A DNA stretch of 64,000 bases, from contig CAZXGG010000003.1 in NCBI GenBank assembly GCA_964640125.1, positions 1 through 64,000 on the forward strand, given 5' to 3'. Numbering within the stretch: position 1 is the first letter of the stretch; every line of letters starts with the position of its first letter. A program made the position numbers and the translations under genes. This DNA comes from G020353115 sp964640125 (GTDB lineage: Bacteria > Bacteroidota > Bacteroidia > Bacteroidales > VadinHA17). The notes under the pieces are model-generated. The model was not told where the DNA came from. It saw nothing but the letters and a program-made list of their open reading frames with translations, and did no database searches. Below, piece after piece: positions 36,080 to 46,371 of this stretch.

Positions 36080-36889
36080 ATGAAGTTGGTATTCACTATT
36101 TTCTTCATCCTGTCGGTTTATTTTTTCCAGCAGGAAGGGTCGATAATGTTATTAAAGAAAGGAATTGCGAAATACCATGAAGGGGATTATGTGGGTGCTA
36201 TTGAAAGCTATAATGCCGCAATTGAGCAGGATTCGCGATTTTGGAGGTTCTACATGTACAGGGCAAAAGCCAGGCTTGAACTGGAAGATTTCGTCGGTGC
36301 GGTTCAGGATTACGACTCGGCATTGAGTTTACAGCCAAACTTCTACGAATCGCTTACAACCCGGGGAGCATCGCGATACCGGATCGAGGATTTTAACATT
36401 GCTGTTATTGATATAGACAAGGCAAAAGAGTTTTATCCCGACCGCTGGATAATCCATCTGATGAGGGGTGCTGCATTTGAAGGCATGGGGGATCATGAAA
36501 AAGCCCTGATTGACTTCAACCGTGCTATTGAATTGCAACCGGAGAACCACAACATATACATATTCCGGGGGATGGCACACCTAAACCTGGATCATTTTCA
36601 GCAAGCCCGGGAGGATTTTAACAGTGCAATCAAGCTGTATCCGGAGAATGATGTTGCTTATGTAAAATCAGGCTTATGTGATCTTTCCTATGGAGATACC
36701 CTATCCGCTATTGATAATTTTTCGACAGCAACGATCATTAATCCCAGGTGTGCTGAAGCATTTTTCAACCGGGGAAAAATCCTCCTGGAAGTTCCTGAAA
36801 AAACAGAGCAAGCCTGCAGTGATCTTCAAAAAGCCGATGCGCTGGGTTATACCCGGGCTTACCAGATGATCCTGAAGTTTTGCAACTGA
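36080..36889 (+). CDS. Tetratricopeptide-repeat protein
   Basis: 269 aa. A short N-terminal hydrophobic stretch (LVFTIFFILSVYFFQ) may be a signal peptide or anchor. At least six TPR units follow, for example AIESYNAAIEQDSRFWRFYM, ALIDFNRAIELQPENHNIYI and ARED-FNSAIKLYPENDVAYV. TPR proteins scaffold complexes; the partner here is unknown. It is divergent from the SnoaL-like gene and convergent with the SDR gene. Confidence 0.85.
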   Translation: MKLVFTIFFILSVYFFQQEGSIMLLKKGIAKYHEGDYVGAIESYNAAIEQDSRFWRFYMYRAKARLELEDFVGAVQDYDSALSLQPNFYESLTTRGASRYRIEDFNIAVIDIDKAKEFYPDRWIIHLMRGAAFEGMGDHEKALIDFNRAIELQPENHNIYIFRGMAHLNLDHFQQAREDFNSAIKLYPENDVAYVKSGLCDLSYGDTLSAIDNFSTATIINPRCAEAFFNRGKILLEVPEKTEQACSDLQKADALGYTRAYQMILKFCN

Positions 36890-36905
36890 TGCCGGATTAA
36901 TGCAC

Positions 36906-38552
36906 CTATACTACCGGCCCGAATGGAAGATCACCGTCCAGATGTTCCAGTGAATCATAAAAGGTATCCTCCAGCTGAGACACGATCTGCTTCATCTCAT
37001 CCGTACTTTCCAGTGAGGGAAATTTCTCACCAACAGCAGGGGCATGTGGTTCTTGTTTTAACAGGCGTGCAAATGATTCATCAATTTCATCAATCACCAG
37101 TTGAATGGCTATGCTAACAAAATTGTTAAATTCCCTTTTTGAATCGGAAGTAGTAAGTTCAGGATTTGCCGCGGCGTTAATGGTTGTTTCCATGGAATTC
37201 AGGAGACCGGCGATCTCCTCTATCTTAAACCCGCTGTTAAATCTTCTGTAGGCAATGATCTGAGCATATTTCCTTAATACCATGCGGTCTCCGGTTCGGA
37301 TGCTGATTGCAATCAGCTGATAGATCAATGTGATATACATCTTCAACAGATCCCTTCCCATAGCCTGGTAATGAACAAAACGTTCTGCATGCTCCGGTAA
37401 GAGCAGGTATTCAAGCAACTTTTCCACTGCAGCGGAGCGGTGTTTCTTAAATATGTCATAATAGAGAATAGTGGTACGCTCCACAGTTCTCTTCAACGCC
37501 ATTTCATTTCGAATGGACCAGGTAATGGAATGGTTTTTCCGGTTTTCCAGGAGAAAGAGCAGCCTCCGCAGGACATCATACCTTTTGGCGATTTTCCACC
37601 CAAGGAGTTTTTGGGATCGGGTGGAATCAACCACAAGTTTCTTGTCCACATATTTGATCATCCAGGGTTTTTCGAATGATTCGAAGCCTAACATATTGGA
37701 AAGAAAATTTAATGCAAGAACACCCGGATACGCGATTAGTTTAGGTATTCTGATGGGCTTTCTGTACTTGCCGAAGTGATATTTCGTAGATGCTTTGTAC
37801 AAGTCGTTGTGTGAAATCGTACCATCCGGGCTTGCAATGAGTGTTAGTTCATGAGGCAATGTGTTGTCTCTTTCGAGCAGCAGGTCAAAAAAACGGATCA
37901 GGTCATTGATGTGAATGTAAGTGATTGCCGATTCTCCTTTTCCACCCAGTATTCTTGATTTCCATTTTTTTGAAAGCCATGTGGAAAGAAACATGAACAA
38001 CGGCGGGTATTCACACCAGTCACTGAAAACGGCTGCCAGCCGTACAATAGCATACGAAAAATCGCCTGAAAATTCTTTGATGCAATTCTCAGCAAGGCAT
38101 TTACTGCGGGCATAGGCAAAGTCGGCTGCCGGAGGAGTTTCTTCTGTTATGATGTGGTCAAAATCGCCAAACTTACATGCAGCAAGGGAGCTGGAAAAAA
38201 TGAAACGCCTAATTTCAAGTTCCTTCGCCAATTTCAGGATATTCTCTGTTCCCAGAACATTGGTCCTGTAATATTCAGGATGATCCTTGTATGAAAAATC
38301 ATAATAACCGGCAAGGTGCATTACGTAATTTGCACCACCCAGTTTACGAATGCTTTCTCCCAATTCCCTGATATCAGTGAAAGATCCGATATCCACCTGA
38401 GTCCAGAAAATATTCTGGTGTTTGGGTATCCCGGATTCCAACTGTGATCTCCGGGCAAGACAAAAGAGCCTGTACTTCTCTTTTGAGGCTTCGATGAAAT
38501 GCCTGCCAATAAAACCCGATGCTCCTGTGACAACAATTCCTTCTTTCTCCAT
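36906..38552 (-). CDS. NAD-dependent epimerase/dehydratase (extended SDR) with helical C-terminal domain
   Basis: 548 aa, about 200 longer than usual. Residues 1-330 are an extended short-chain dehydrogenase: nucleotide motif TGASGFIG (9-16), catalytic Ser in FSSSLAA (about 120) and YARSK (Y147, K151). Residues 335-520 are nearly all helical, with WSIRNEMALKRTVERTTILY and AQIIAYRRFNSGFKIEEIAG. The latter pattern resembles RsbRD-N-type domains of stress-signalling proteins, by eye only. The substrate is probably a nucleotide sugar or a steroid/isoprenoid-like alcohol; it cannot be fixed. It is a single gene, with no sugar-biosynthesis neighbours. Confidence 0.75.
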   Translation of the reverse strand: MEKEGIVVTGASGFIGRHFIEASKEKYRLFCLARRSQLESGIPKHQNIFWTQVDIGSFTDIRELGESIRKLGGANYVMHLAGYYDFSYKDHPEYYRTNVLGTENILKLAKELEIRRFIFSSSLAACKFGDFDHIITEETPPAADFAYARSKCLAENCIKEFSGDFSYAIVRLAAVFSDWCEYPPLFMFLSTWLSKKWKSRILGGKGESAITYIHINDLIRFFDLLLERDNTLPHELTLIASPDGTISHNDLYKASTKYHFGKYRKPIRIPKLIAYPGVLALNFLSNMLGFESFEKPWMIKYVDKKLVVDSTRSQKLLGWKIAKRYDVLRRLLFLLENRKNHSITWSIRNEMALKRTVERTTILYYDIFKKHRSAAVEKLLEYLLLPEHAERFVHYQAMGRDLLKMYITLIYQLIAISIRTGDRMVLRKYAQIIAYRRFNSGFKIEEIAGLLNSMETTINAAANPELTTSDSKREFNNFVSIAIQLVIDEIDESFARLLKQEPHAPAVGEKFPSLESTDEMKQIVSQLEDTFYDSLEHLDGDLPFGPVV

Positions 38553-38731
38553 GCCTTTAAACCTGCCTTTCTACCTGAAGATGAAGTTGCGGATCCCAAC
38601 GCCCAAAATGATGTTGTTTTTCATGGTATTTGTGGTTTTGGTTACTCTGTTTCTGAATGAACCATAACACAAAAATAGATCAGATTGATATAAAATTGAA
38701 TGAGAAAAATCATTTAACAAGACGATTCCTA

Positions 38732-38739
38732 TATATTTG
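38732..38739 (+). promoter_or_regulatory. -7 box of the LhgO-like gene
   Basis: TATATTTG matches TAnnTTTG exactly. The transcription start should fall near 38746, which places the ATG at 38741 upstream of the mRNA and favours the TTG at 38772 as the start codon. No TTTG was found at the -33 position. Confidence 0.5.
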
Positions 38740-38771
38740 CATGCATGTAGATTGCAATAAACGATCAGCTA

Positions 38772-39905
38772 TTGGATTCGGAAGTAACCATAATTGGTGC
38801 CGGTGTTGTTGGACTGGCGATTGCTGCAAAATTATCAAGCCTGTACGATTCGGTGTTTGTGATTGAAAGACACAGGAAATTCGGACAGGAATCAAGCAGC
38901 AGGAACAGCGAAGTAATTCACTCGGGAATCTATTATCCACCCGGATCATTGAAAGCGCATCTTTGCGTTGAGGGAAGGGAAAAGTTATACGGCTATTGTG
39001 AGCAGCATGAGATAGCATACAGAAAATGCGGGAAACTGGTCGTGGCTACGGACGATTCAGAAACAGATCGACTGACAGGTATTCTCAGGGATGCGCATGC
39101 AAACGGAGTAATGGATGCACGTATAGTGGACATGCCTGAAATCCATCAGCTTGAACCTCATATCCATGCTCGAAAGGGCATCTTTTTCCCCTCCACGGGA
39201 ATTGTTGATACCCACAGCGTGATGAAACAGCTTGAGACCGATGCGGTGAGCCATGGGGTGAACTTTGTTTATCATGCAGAAGTCCTGGAAATCCACCGGA
39301 TCACAGGAGGGTACGAAATCCTAATAAAAGATGCAGACGGGGAGCGATTTACGTTCACATCAGAAATGGTTGTTAATTCAGCCGGACTGTCTGCGTCACA
39401 GATTGCTCATTCGTCAGGAATACCTGGGAATACATACCCTGTTTACTATTGGAAAGGTGAGTATTTCAGCGTTATTAACGGCAAGCACAAATTGGTGAAC
39501 CGGCTAATTTACCCACTGCCGGAAAAAGAGATCGTTGGGCTTGGGATTCATACCACGGTTGATCTGGTTGGCCGGTTAAAGCTTGGTCCGAACGCATTGT
39601 ATCTGGGAAAAGGTGAGGCAGATTATACTGTTGATCCTGGACATGCCAGCGATTTTTATCGTGCTGCCCGGAAATTCCTCCCGTTTCTTGAGGAACAGGA
39701 TCTGATGCCCGATCAGGCCGGGATAAGGCCTAAATTTCAAAAACCCGGAGATCCAGTAAAGGATTTCCTGATCAGGGAAGAGTCAGACAGAAACCTTCCG
39801 GGACTGGTTAATCTCATTGGCATTGAGTCACCCGGACTGACTGCCTGTCTAAGTATTGCCGATTATGTTTCGGAGTTGCTTACTCCTTTCACTGGCACAG
39901 GATAG
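38772..39905 (+). CDS. lhgO: FAD-dependent oxidoreductase, L-2-hydroxyglutarate oxidase-like
   Basis: 377 aa, the usual LhgO length. The dinucleotide motif is VTIIGAGVVGLAIAAKLS (residues 5-22), followed by SSSRNSEVIHSGIYYPPGSL, a signature of L-2-hydroxyglutarate oxidases/dehydrogenases. The C-terminus has the second FAD contact (LVNLIGIESPGLTACLSIAD). It should oxidise L-2-hydroxyglutarate to 2-oxoglutarate and pass electrons to quinone or oxygen. Only a TTG start fits, because an in-frame stop lies just upstream (38748) and no ATG comes between them. Related DAO-family enzymes with other substrates are possible. Confidence 0.82.
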   Translation: MDSEVTIIGAGVVGLAIAAKLSSLYDSVFVIERHRKFGQESSSRNSEVIHSGIYYPPGSLKAHLCVEGREKLYGYCEQHEIAYRKCGKLVVATDDSETDRLTGILRDAHANGVMDARIVDMPEIHQLEPHIHARKGIFFPSTGIVDTHSVMKQLETDAVSHGVNFVYHAEVLEIHRITGGYEILIKDADGERFTFTSEMVVNSAGLSASQIAHSSGIPGNTYPVYYWKGEYFSVINGKHKLVNRLIYPLPEKEIVGLGIHTTVDLVGRLKLGPNALYLGKGEADYTVDPGHASDFYRAARKFLPFLEEQDLMPDQAGIRPKFQKPGDPVKDFLIREESDRNLPGLVNLIGIESPGLTACLSIADYVSELLTPFTGTG

Positions 39906-39932
39906 TTATATGTAGTGTTGAAGCATAAGTGT

Positions 39933-40301
39933 TCATGATTTCAACACCTCGACAATGGAATTGAGCAGTTCACTTTTAGAGAATGGTTTTGCCAGTGTCT
40001 TGTCTGCCCCAAAATATTTCGCTGTCCGGAGGTAGTCACCGGGATGAGAACGTCCGCCACCCGATATGGCGATTATTTTCACCTCCGGTACATTTTTTTT
40101 CAATTCAAGAATCGTTTCGAGTCCCTCTTTTTCCGGCATGATAATATCGGTAATGACAAGGTCTGGCTTTTCCCGTTTAAAAATTTTCATTCCTTCTGCA
40201 CCATCAAGGGCACTAAACACGATATAACCTTCTCTTTTCACCATCTCGTGAAGCATCTCCCTGAACTGGTTATCATCGTCAATGATCAATATTTTTGCCA
40301 T
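39933..40301 (-). CDS. Single-domain response regulator (receiver only)
   Basis: About 122 aa from the ATG at 40301 (MAKILIIDDD). It has the acidic pair in IDDDNQ, phospho-acceptor Asp in PDLVITDIIMP, Ser in AISGGG and Lys in KTLAKPFSKSE, and no output domain. Receiver-only proteins act in phosphorelays or bind targets directly. It lies 89 bases after the giant sensor kinase gene on the same strand, so the two may form one pathway. The longer frame would start with GTG at 40352. Confidence 0.88.
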   Translation of the reverse strand: MAKILIIDDDNQFREMLHEMVKREGYIVFSALDGAEGMKIFKREKPDLVITDIIMPEKEGLETILELKKNVPEVKIIAISGGGRSHPGDYLRTAKYFGADKTLAKPFSKSELLNSIVEVLKS

Positions 40302-40389
40302 ATCATGCATTGTTTTTGATTGTATAGTATCCGTTTTATCATAAAATAGCACATCATTTCCGATTGGTATGAACGAATTGTTCTGCCTG

Positions 40390-43300
40390 TTAAACAGGCA
40401 GGTATACCGTAAATGTTGTTCCCTTATTTTTTTTGGATTGAACCGTGATCACACCATTATGGTTCTTAATTATTCCATGAACCACAGAGAGTCCGAGACC
40501 TGTACCTATTCCCACCGGTTTGGTACTGAAGAAGGGCTCGAATATTTTAGTCAGTGTCTCTGCATCCATCCCTGCTCCCGTATCCGAAACGGATACCCGG
40601 ACATACTCTCCTTCAGTGAGATCCGGGGTTTTTTCAGCCAGGAGTTTATCAACATGAATCGTATCAGCAGTAATGGTTAGTATGCCCCCTTTATCCTGCA
40701 TTGACTGGTTTGCATTGGTCAGCAGATTCAGGATAACCTGTTGAATCTGTGAAGGATCCGCATGTATTGATGGGAAGTCTTTATCGATATTCGTTTCGAT
40801 TTTGATGTTTTCGCTTGCCGTGGGATTGAACAGGGTAAGGGAATCCCTGATCAGGTGATGAATCTTAACGGATTTGGGCTCGGGTTTAAAATCCCGGCTG
40901 AAGGTAAGAATCTGGTTTACCAGGTCTTTTGCACGCATCGAAGCCCTTCTCATTCTTGTCAAGTAACTGTGGATTTTTTCGCCTGAAGACGTCTCTTCCA
41001 TGGCCATATCATTGTAGCCAAGGATTGTCCCCAATATGTTATTAAAATCATGTGCAATGCCCCTGGCAAGTGTTCCAACAGTTTCCAGTTTTTGTGATTG
41101 AATAAGCTGGTTTTCCAGCTGTGACTCCCTTGTTATATCCTGCTTTACAGCAACATAATTGACTATTTTCCCCTCTTCATTGGTAATTGGGGAGATGGTT
41201 GCTCTCTCTTCATACAGGGTCCCGTTCTTTCGTTTGTTCAGCATTTTTCCTTTCCAGACTTTTCCCTGTTCAATGGTGTTCCATAACTTTTCATAGAACT
41301 CATTCCGCTGTTCTCCACTTATTAAAATATTCAACTTCTGATTCAATGCCTCTTCTCGTGAATAGCCAGATATTTTTTCAAATGCAGGATTGGCATATAA
41401 CAGGTTCCCTTCTGTATCTGTAATGATAACGGTTTCCGCCATTTGTTCCACTACCGTGCTGAGTTTTGTTCTCTCCTCCTCCACCTTCTTCCTGATAATA
41501 ATGCTTACCATCTGTTCAATCAGATTGCTCATCCTTTCGATGTCATGATCCTTGTAATTCTCAGCACTTATGGTTATAATCATTCCCAACCGTTCATTGC
41601 CTGAATAGAGTGGGAAATTACACACAAACTTCATATTAAGTAACTTAACAATATCAGGAATGATTCTCAGCGTGGATGCTTTGGTTGCAAATTCAGTGAT
41701 GAATGCATGTATCTCCTCCTTTGTTCCCAGAAGCTGGGGTTTTTTGCCACGGATACACTGCATTAACAGTCCATTTGAGGGTGGTTTGACAAAGTGTTTT
41801 CGTATCCCTTTATGAACCCTTTTTTCAAGGATTTTAAGCACATCAGACGACATGGATAGATGCTCTAATGAAAGTGATTTTCCATCTTCCGTCAGCATAG
41901 CAAATCCGGTAATGTGGCAGGCGTAAAGACGCAATATCGCGTTGGCAAAATATTGAAAGATCTGATTGACATTCTTGCCAATATTCACCATTGCATTCAT
42001 CGTATTGATCAGGGATAGCTCCTCTGTTCGCTGTTTTATCTGTTGCTCGGCCCGCTTTTGTTCCGTGATGTCGGTAATCATTCCAATGGTATTGATAATT
42101 TTACCCTCATCATTTCTAATGGGAGAGACACCGATATGACAGCAAATCACATCCCCGTTTTTCTTTATGTAGCGTTTTTCAAGTACGAAGTGCTGTATTT
42201 TCCCCTGAATTAACCGGTTATAATATGATTTACTTTCAGCCCGGTCATCCGGATGGGTGAGTTGTGTAAAATGCTTGTCGAACAGCTCCTCAGCTGTATA
42301 GCCAAACAGTTCCTGTGCTGCTTGATTTGTTTGAATTAATTTCCCATCGATGGTTGACAATACAACTGCAAACAGTCCTTTTTCAAATATTGCCCTGAAT
42401 TTCTCTTCGCTCTCCTGCAACGCTTTCTCGGCTCTGCTAAGGTCGGTAATATCATGAATAGTCCCGATGAACCTGACGGGGTTATTCTGAGGATCACAGA
42501 CCATTTCTGCCCTTGAATGCACGGTTCGTTCGTCTCCGTCGGGTTTAGTAATCCGGTGAAAAAAATCAACGGGTTGTTTCTTGTCAATAGAAAGCTGAAT
42601 GGTTTTTTGAACCATTTTCCGGTCATCAGCATGTACTAAGTTCAGAAAAACCTCCAGGTTTGGCTTGGTAAACCCAGGTTCCAATCCCAAAATTTGGTAG
42701 GTTTGATCCGACCAGTTGATCTCACTCCTTTTCATATTCCATTCCCAGCTTCCAACGGATGCAATGCGTTGTGCTTCTCTCAAACTTTTCTCTTTTTGAA
42801 TGATTTCCTCTTCAGCTTTTTTTCGTTTGCTGATATCACGCACGATGGCCTGAAGGTATTTTTTCCCTTTGAGCTCAAGCTTGTTCAGACTGACTTCGGC
42901 GAGGAAGGTTGTTCCGTTTAGTTTCTTGTGGATCCATTCGAAACGTATATTTTCGCCCATGATTGCTTTCCTGATTTTTTCCTGTGCAGACTCCGCTGAA
43001 GGCCTTCCATCCAACTGGTATTCGGGAGAAAACATGACCGGCGTTTTGCCAACGATATCCTCTCTGGAACAGCCGAACATCTCAAGGGTTGGATTATTAC
43101 AGTCGATGAAGTGATTATCATCCATCAGGAAGATGGCATCATTTGCCGATTCAAAAAGGGCTTTAAATTTTTGTTCACTTTCGATATAATCTTCTTCGGC
43201 TTTTTTCCTCAATATTACGGATGTTATCTGTGATCCGATATATTCTAACCGCCTGATATCATTTTGTGAAAACGGCTCTGTTTTCGAGATATTCAATATG

Positions 43301-45248
43301 CCTACAGGTACCTCTTCTGATATCAGGGGAATGTTTAACAAATGTTTCAAATTCAATATTTCGAAGATCTGATTGACCAGTTTTAACTGCATCTTTGTTT
43401 CTGCAAACTCCTTTATCAATTCCTTCATCTCTGTTCTGGAATCATGGAGTACAGGCTTTCCAGCTAAAATGTCTGCTTTGAATCTGCTTCCAGAATTCAA
43501 TTTTGCCCTGACTGAAGTGATCTTGAATCCGAGCAATTTCTCAATGGTAGTAATTACTCCTTCAGGGAGTGAAAATCGGGTTGGCAGGAGATATTTCTGA
43601 TCATCTGAAACGAGATAGATGGTGGCACCATNNNNNNNNNNNNNNNNNNNNNNNNNNNNNNNNNNNNNNNNNNNNNNNNNNNNNNNNNNNNNNNNNNNNN
43701 NNNNNNNNNNNNNNNNNNNNNNNNNNNNNNNCGGGTTGGCAGGAGATATTTCTGATCATCTGAAACGAGATAGATGGTGGCACCATAGCCGGAAAACATC
43801 CTTCTTGTGGATTCAGAGAGGATAGCCAGAATATGAACAAGGTCTTTCCCTTCGTTGGCAGCCCGGTTTATTTCATTTATGAGTCCCTGGTCTTCTGCAT
43901 GTTGCCTATTTCTTTCTTCAATCGATATTCTTTCCAGGATGGAGGTAAGATGGGTTGAAAAAGCAATCAGGCGGTCAATTTCCTGCTTGCTGAATGTCCC
44001 TTCTCTGGCAATGGAAAAGATACCCAGGGGTTTATCGCCTGAGAATAAGGGTATATTTACAATTGACGTAAGGTCTAGAATTCGTATTGCAGTCGGGATC
44101 AATCTCTCATGATTGAAGGAAAGGTTATGTTCCAGCATTAAACTCGTTATACCATTTTTATTCTCGGTATAATAAGGCTTTCCGGTTTTGAAGGTATTCC
44201 AATAAATGCTTTTACCAGACGATGGAATCGTGATATGCGGGATCTTATTTCCCGCCAGTTTTTCAATCCTGCGGATGCTTTTTTTCACACTGCGGTTAAT
44301 CTGAAGAACCAATTCATTCTGATCTTCTGAAATCAGGTAAATTCCGGCACCAATGCTATCAAACAGCTGTTCAGTGCGTTTCCACAAGATACTAAGGATG
44401 CCCTCCGGGCTTTCACCGCGGTTCACCGCTTCATTCAGGTCATTGATCAGCGCAAGATCTGATGCGTGCTGTCTGATTTCTTCCTCTGTAACATTCCGGT
44501 CTGTAATATCAAATGTATCGACGACTGTATGGGAAATCCTGCCTTTCGCGTCCTTGTAGGGATAAAAGGTAACTTCAAAGAATCGCCTGCCATGCTTTGG
44601 CGTTTCAAACCATGCCTGGTAACGGACCTCGTTGTCAGCAAATGCCTTATCAAGATTTGGTTTGATACTTTTTTTAAAACTCTGGTTCCCCCATATTTCC
44701 GAAAGGGATTTCCCGATGATCTCTTCTTTAATCAGGTTGTGGGCTGCAGCAAAGGCATTGTTGATTGCTTCATAGGTATAATTCCTGTCAATTAATGACA
44801 TGAGAGACCTTGAAGTGTTGATGATGAAATCATATTTTGTCCTGAGGTCTTCTGCTTTTTGCTTAAGTTCTTTTTCCTTAAACAACAGGATGGCTTTATG
44901 AATAGCGGAGGGGAGCCGGTATAAATTCTCTTTCAGGATGTAATCCGATGCCCCGCGTTTTATGGCTTCTACGGCAAGTTCTTCTCCGGCAACACCTGAA
45001 ATTAGAATAAAGGGAGTTAGCGGGCATTTCTCCTGAACATAATCGAGTGCTTTGAACCCATCATAGGGTGGAAGATAATAGTCGGAAATAATAATATCAT
45101 AATGCTCCTCCTGAAGCTTCTGCTTAAACTGCTTTTCGTTCGTGCTGCAGTGAATACGGAATTCCACCCCATCACCCGCAAGCTTGCTTTCGAGCATTTT
45201 GACATCCAGGGGATTGTCTTCCAGATAGAGAACTTTTATTGGCTCCAT
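40390..45248 (-). CDS. Giant sensor histidine kinase (REC-PAS-GAF-GAF-PAS3-GAF-PAS-HisKA-HATPase), split by an assembly gap
   Basis: If the N-gap and one copy of its 55-bp flanking repeat are removed, a single frame of 1568 codons (about 1567 aa) results. Order: receiver (about 5-120, Asp in DIIISDYYLPPYDG), PAS (135-255), two GAF-like domains (265-620), PAS (640-760), PAS (765-890), PAS (895-1020), GAF (1025-1210), PAS (1215-1335), HisKA with His in LARGIAHDFNNILG, and HATPase_c (G1 DTGAGM, G2 GTGLGLSV). There is no membrane helix, so it is a cytoplasmic sensor. The N-terminal receiver lets it take input from another kinase. Its likely partner is the receiver protein at 39933. A -7 box CAAATTTA on the plus strand (TAAATTTG sense) lies at 45356-45363. 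Confidence 0.85.
43577..43786. repeat. 55-bp direct repeat flanking the assembly gap
   Basis: Bases 43577-43631 and 43732-43786 are identical copies of one 55-bp stretch of the kinase gene. Two contig ends overlap by this amount, so the duplication is almost surely an artefact of scaffolding. Confidence 0.9.
43632..43731. other. Assembly gap (100 N)
   Basis: Exactly 100 N bases, the conventional size for a gap of unknown length. The identical flanks suggest that the true gap length is negative: the contigs overlap and nothing is missing. Confidence 0.98.
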
Positions 45249-45355
45249 GCTAATCGAAAAGTTTGGTAGGAGTTTATTTATTTATCCCTGTCAGAGTGAG
45301 CATTTACCAGCCGGATGTGGAGGAATATGACCTGACAAGACGCATTGAAAATAGA

Positions 45356-45363
45356 CAAATTTA
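45356..45363 (-). promoter_or_regulatory. -7 box of the sensor kinase gene
   Basis: TAAATTTG on the minus strand matches TAnnTTTG, about 108 bases before the ATG at 45248. The -33 element is not clear. Confidence 0.35.
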
Positions 45364-45415
45364 GCGGGATAAAAAAGAATATTGATCCAGATCCAACGAT
45401 TTTCGTAATCTCTTG

Positions 45416-46213
45416 TCAGCTCATTTGCGAACTCAGCCGATCTACATCTTTTTTCAATTTTGCTACCATGGAAAGGAGATGATCCTCGGGCAGTACCGGA
45501 TCCGGTAATTCTGCGCTTATGTAATTAATGAACTTCCAAATCTCCTTGATCTCAGTAATGAGTACATCGTAGGGTTCATAGACCGGATTCAGTGAGTAGA
45601 GGACCAGTTTCTGCTCCTCCTTTAACCGGTTCTCAACAATTTTGAAAACAATTCCATCATCCAGGGTAAAAACCACATATGCCTGTCCGGAAACCAGGTT
45701 ATTCCAATTCTGAAGATACTCTCCGGTTATCCAGGAACCGTTCGGTATAGGAAGCATGGAATCGCCTTTCAGCTGAAAAGTTCTGTATTTTTTACTTTTC
45801 GAGAGGAAAGGTAGTTGAAAAGTCGGAAGCTCCCTGATGAATTCGGGATCGGCAAAACCATTCTTATAGCCTGCTTTTGCCTTTTCCGAAACCAGTTCAA
45901 TGTTTTCTTCGTTTTCCTGATCCACCGTCGTAGCAAGCACCCGTAATTTACTGCCCTTGATATAGACATCGAATCCTTTTTCAAGTTGAGAGATCTGGAA
46001 TTGGGATAGCTCTTTCAGGTTGATTTTTACCAGGGTATCGATCGAGATGTTGAAGTAGCTGGAAAAGGCTTCCAAAACAAAAAGATTGGGGTAGGCAACT
46101 TCATTTTCGTAACCGCTCAGGGTTGATCGTTTCATGTTGAGAGCATGGGCAATCTCATCCTGGGTTCTGCCCCTGCGTTTTCTGAGAAACTTGATGTTTG
46201 AACTGAAGTACAT
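45416..46213 (-). CDS. XRE-HTH / S24-peptidase-type repressor (LexA-like)
   Basis: 265 aa. Residues 5-60 are an XRE helix-turn-helix (RTQDEIAHALNMKRSTLSGY). The C-terminal half is a LexA/UmuD-type S24 domain: a possible cleavage site A114-G115 (KAKAGYKNG), nucleophile S152 (KGDSMLP) and Lys general base K191 (GIVFKIV). Such proteins cut themselves when RecA filaments form and thereby release DNA-damage genes. It is transcribed away from a Y-family polymerase gene, with three palindromes between, so it most probably represses that cassette and itself. The last 60 residues hold a short coiled coil (LLSMVAKLKKDVDRLSSQ). Confidence 0.85.
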   Translation of the reverse strand: MYFSSNIKFLRKRRGRTQDEIAHALNMKRSTLSGYENEVAYPNLFVLEAFSSYFNISIDTLVKINLKELSQFQISQLEKGFDVYIKGSKLRVLATTVDQENEENIELVSEKAKAGYKNGFADPEFIRELPTFQLPFLSKSKKYRTFQLKGDSMLPIPNGSWITGEYLQNWNNLVSGQAYVVFTLDDGIVFKIVENRLKEEQKLVLYSLNPVYEPYDVLITEIKEIWKFINYISAELPDPVLPEDHLLSMVAKLKKDVDRLSSQMS

Positions 46214-46268
46214 GGTATGCTTGTTTTATGTATATATCAAAATTTTCCATAAAAACCCTTGCATCATT

Positions 46269-46347
46269 TAATCAAAATGATTATATTATAATCATAATTA
46301 TGATTAAAAACTAATCAAATATACTTTATTTTTTTGATTATCAAAAA
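46269..46347. promoter_or_regulatory. Three palindromic operators between repressor and dinB
   Basis: Site 1 is TAATCA-AAA-TGATTA (46269-46283). Site 2 is the perfect 18-bp palindrome TAATCATAATTATGATTA (46289-46306). Site 3 is TTTTTGAT-T-ATCAAAAA (46331-46347), 25 bases before the polymerase ATG. All share the half-site TGAT(T/A). They are well placed for an S24/XRE dimer to shut off both divergent promoters. Confidence 0.6.
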
Positions 46348-46371
46348 TTTTCGAACTTTTTTTTGCAGAAG

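Noticed and set aside
43554..43840. Short reading frames running through the N-gap
   Set aside because: They only exist because N bases translate as X and the 55-bp flank is duplicated; they are not genes.
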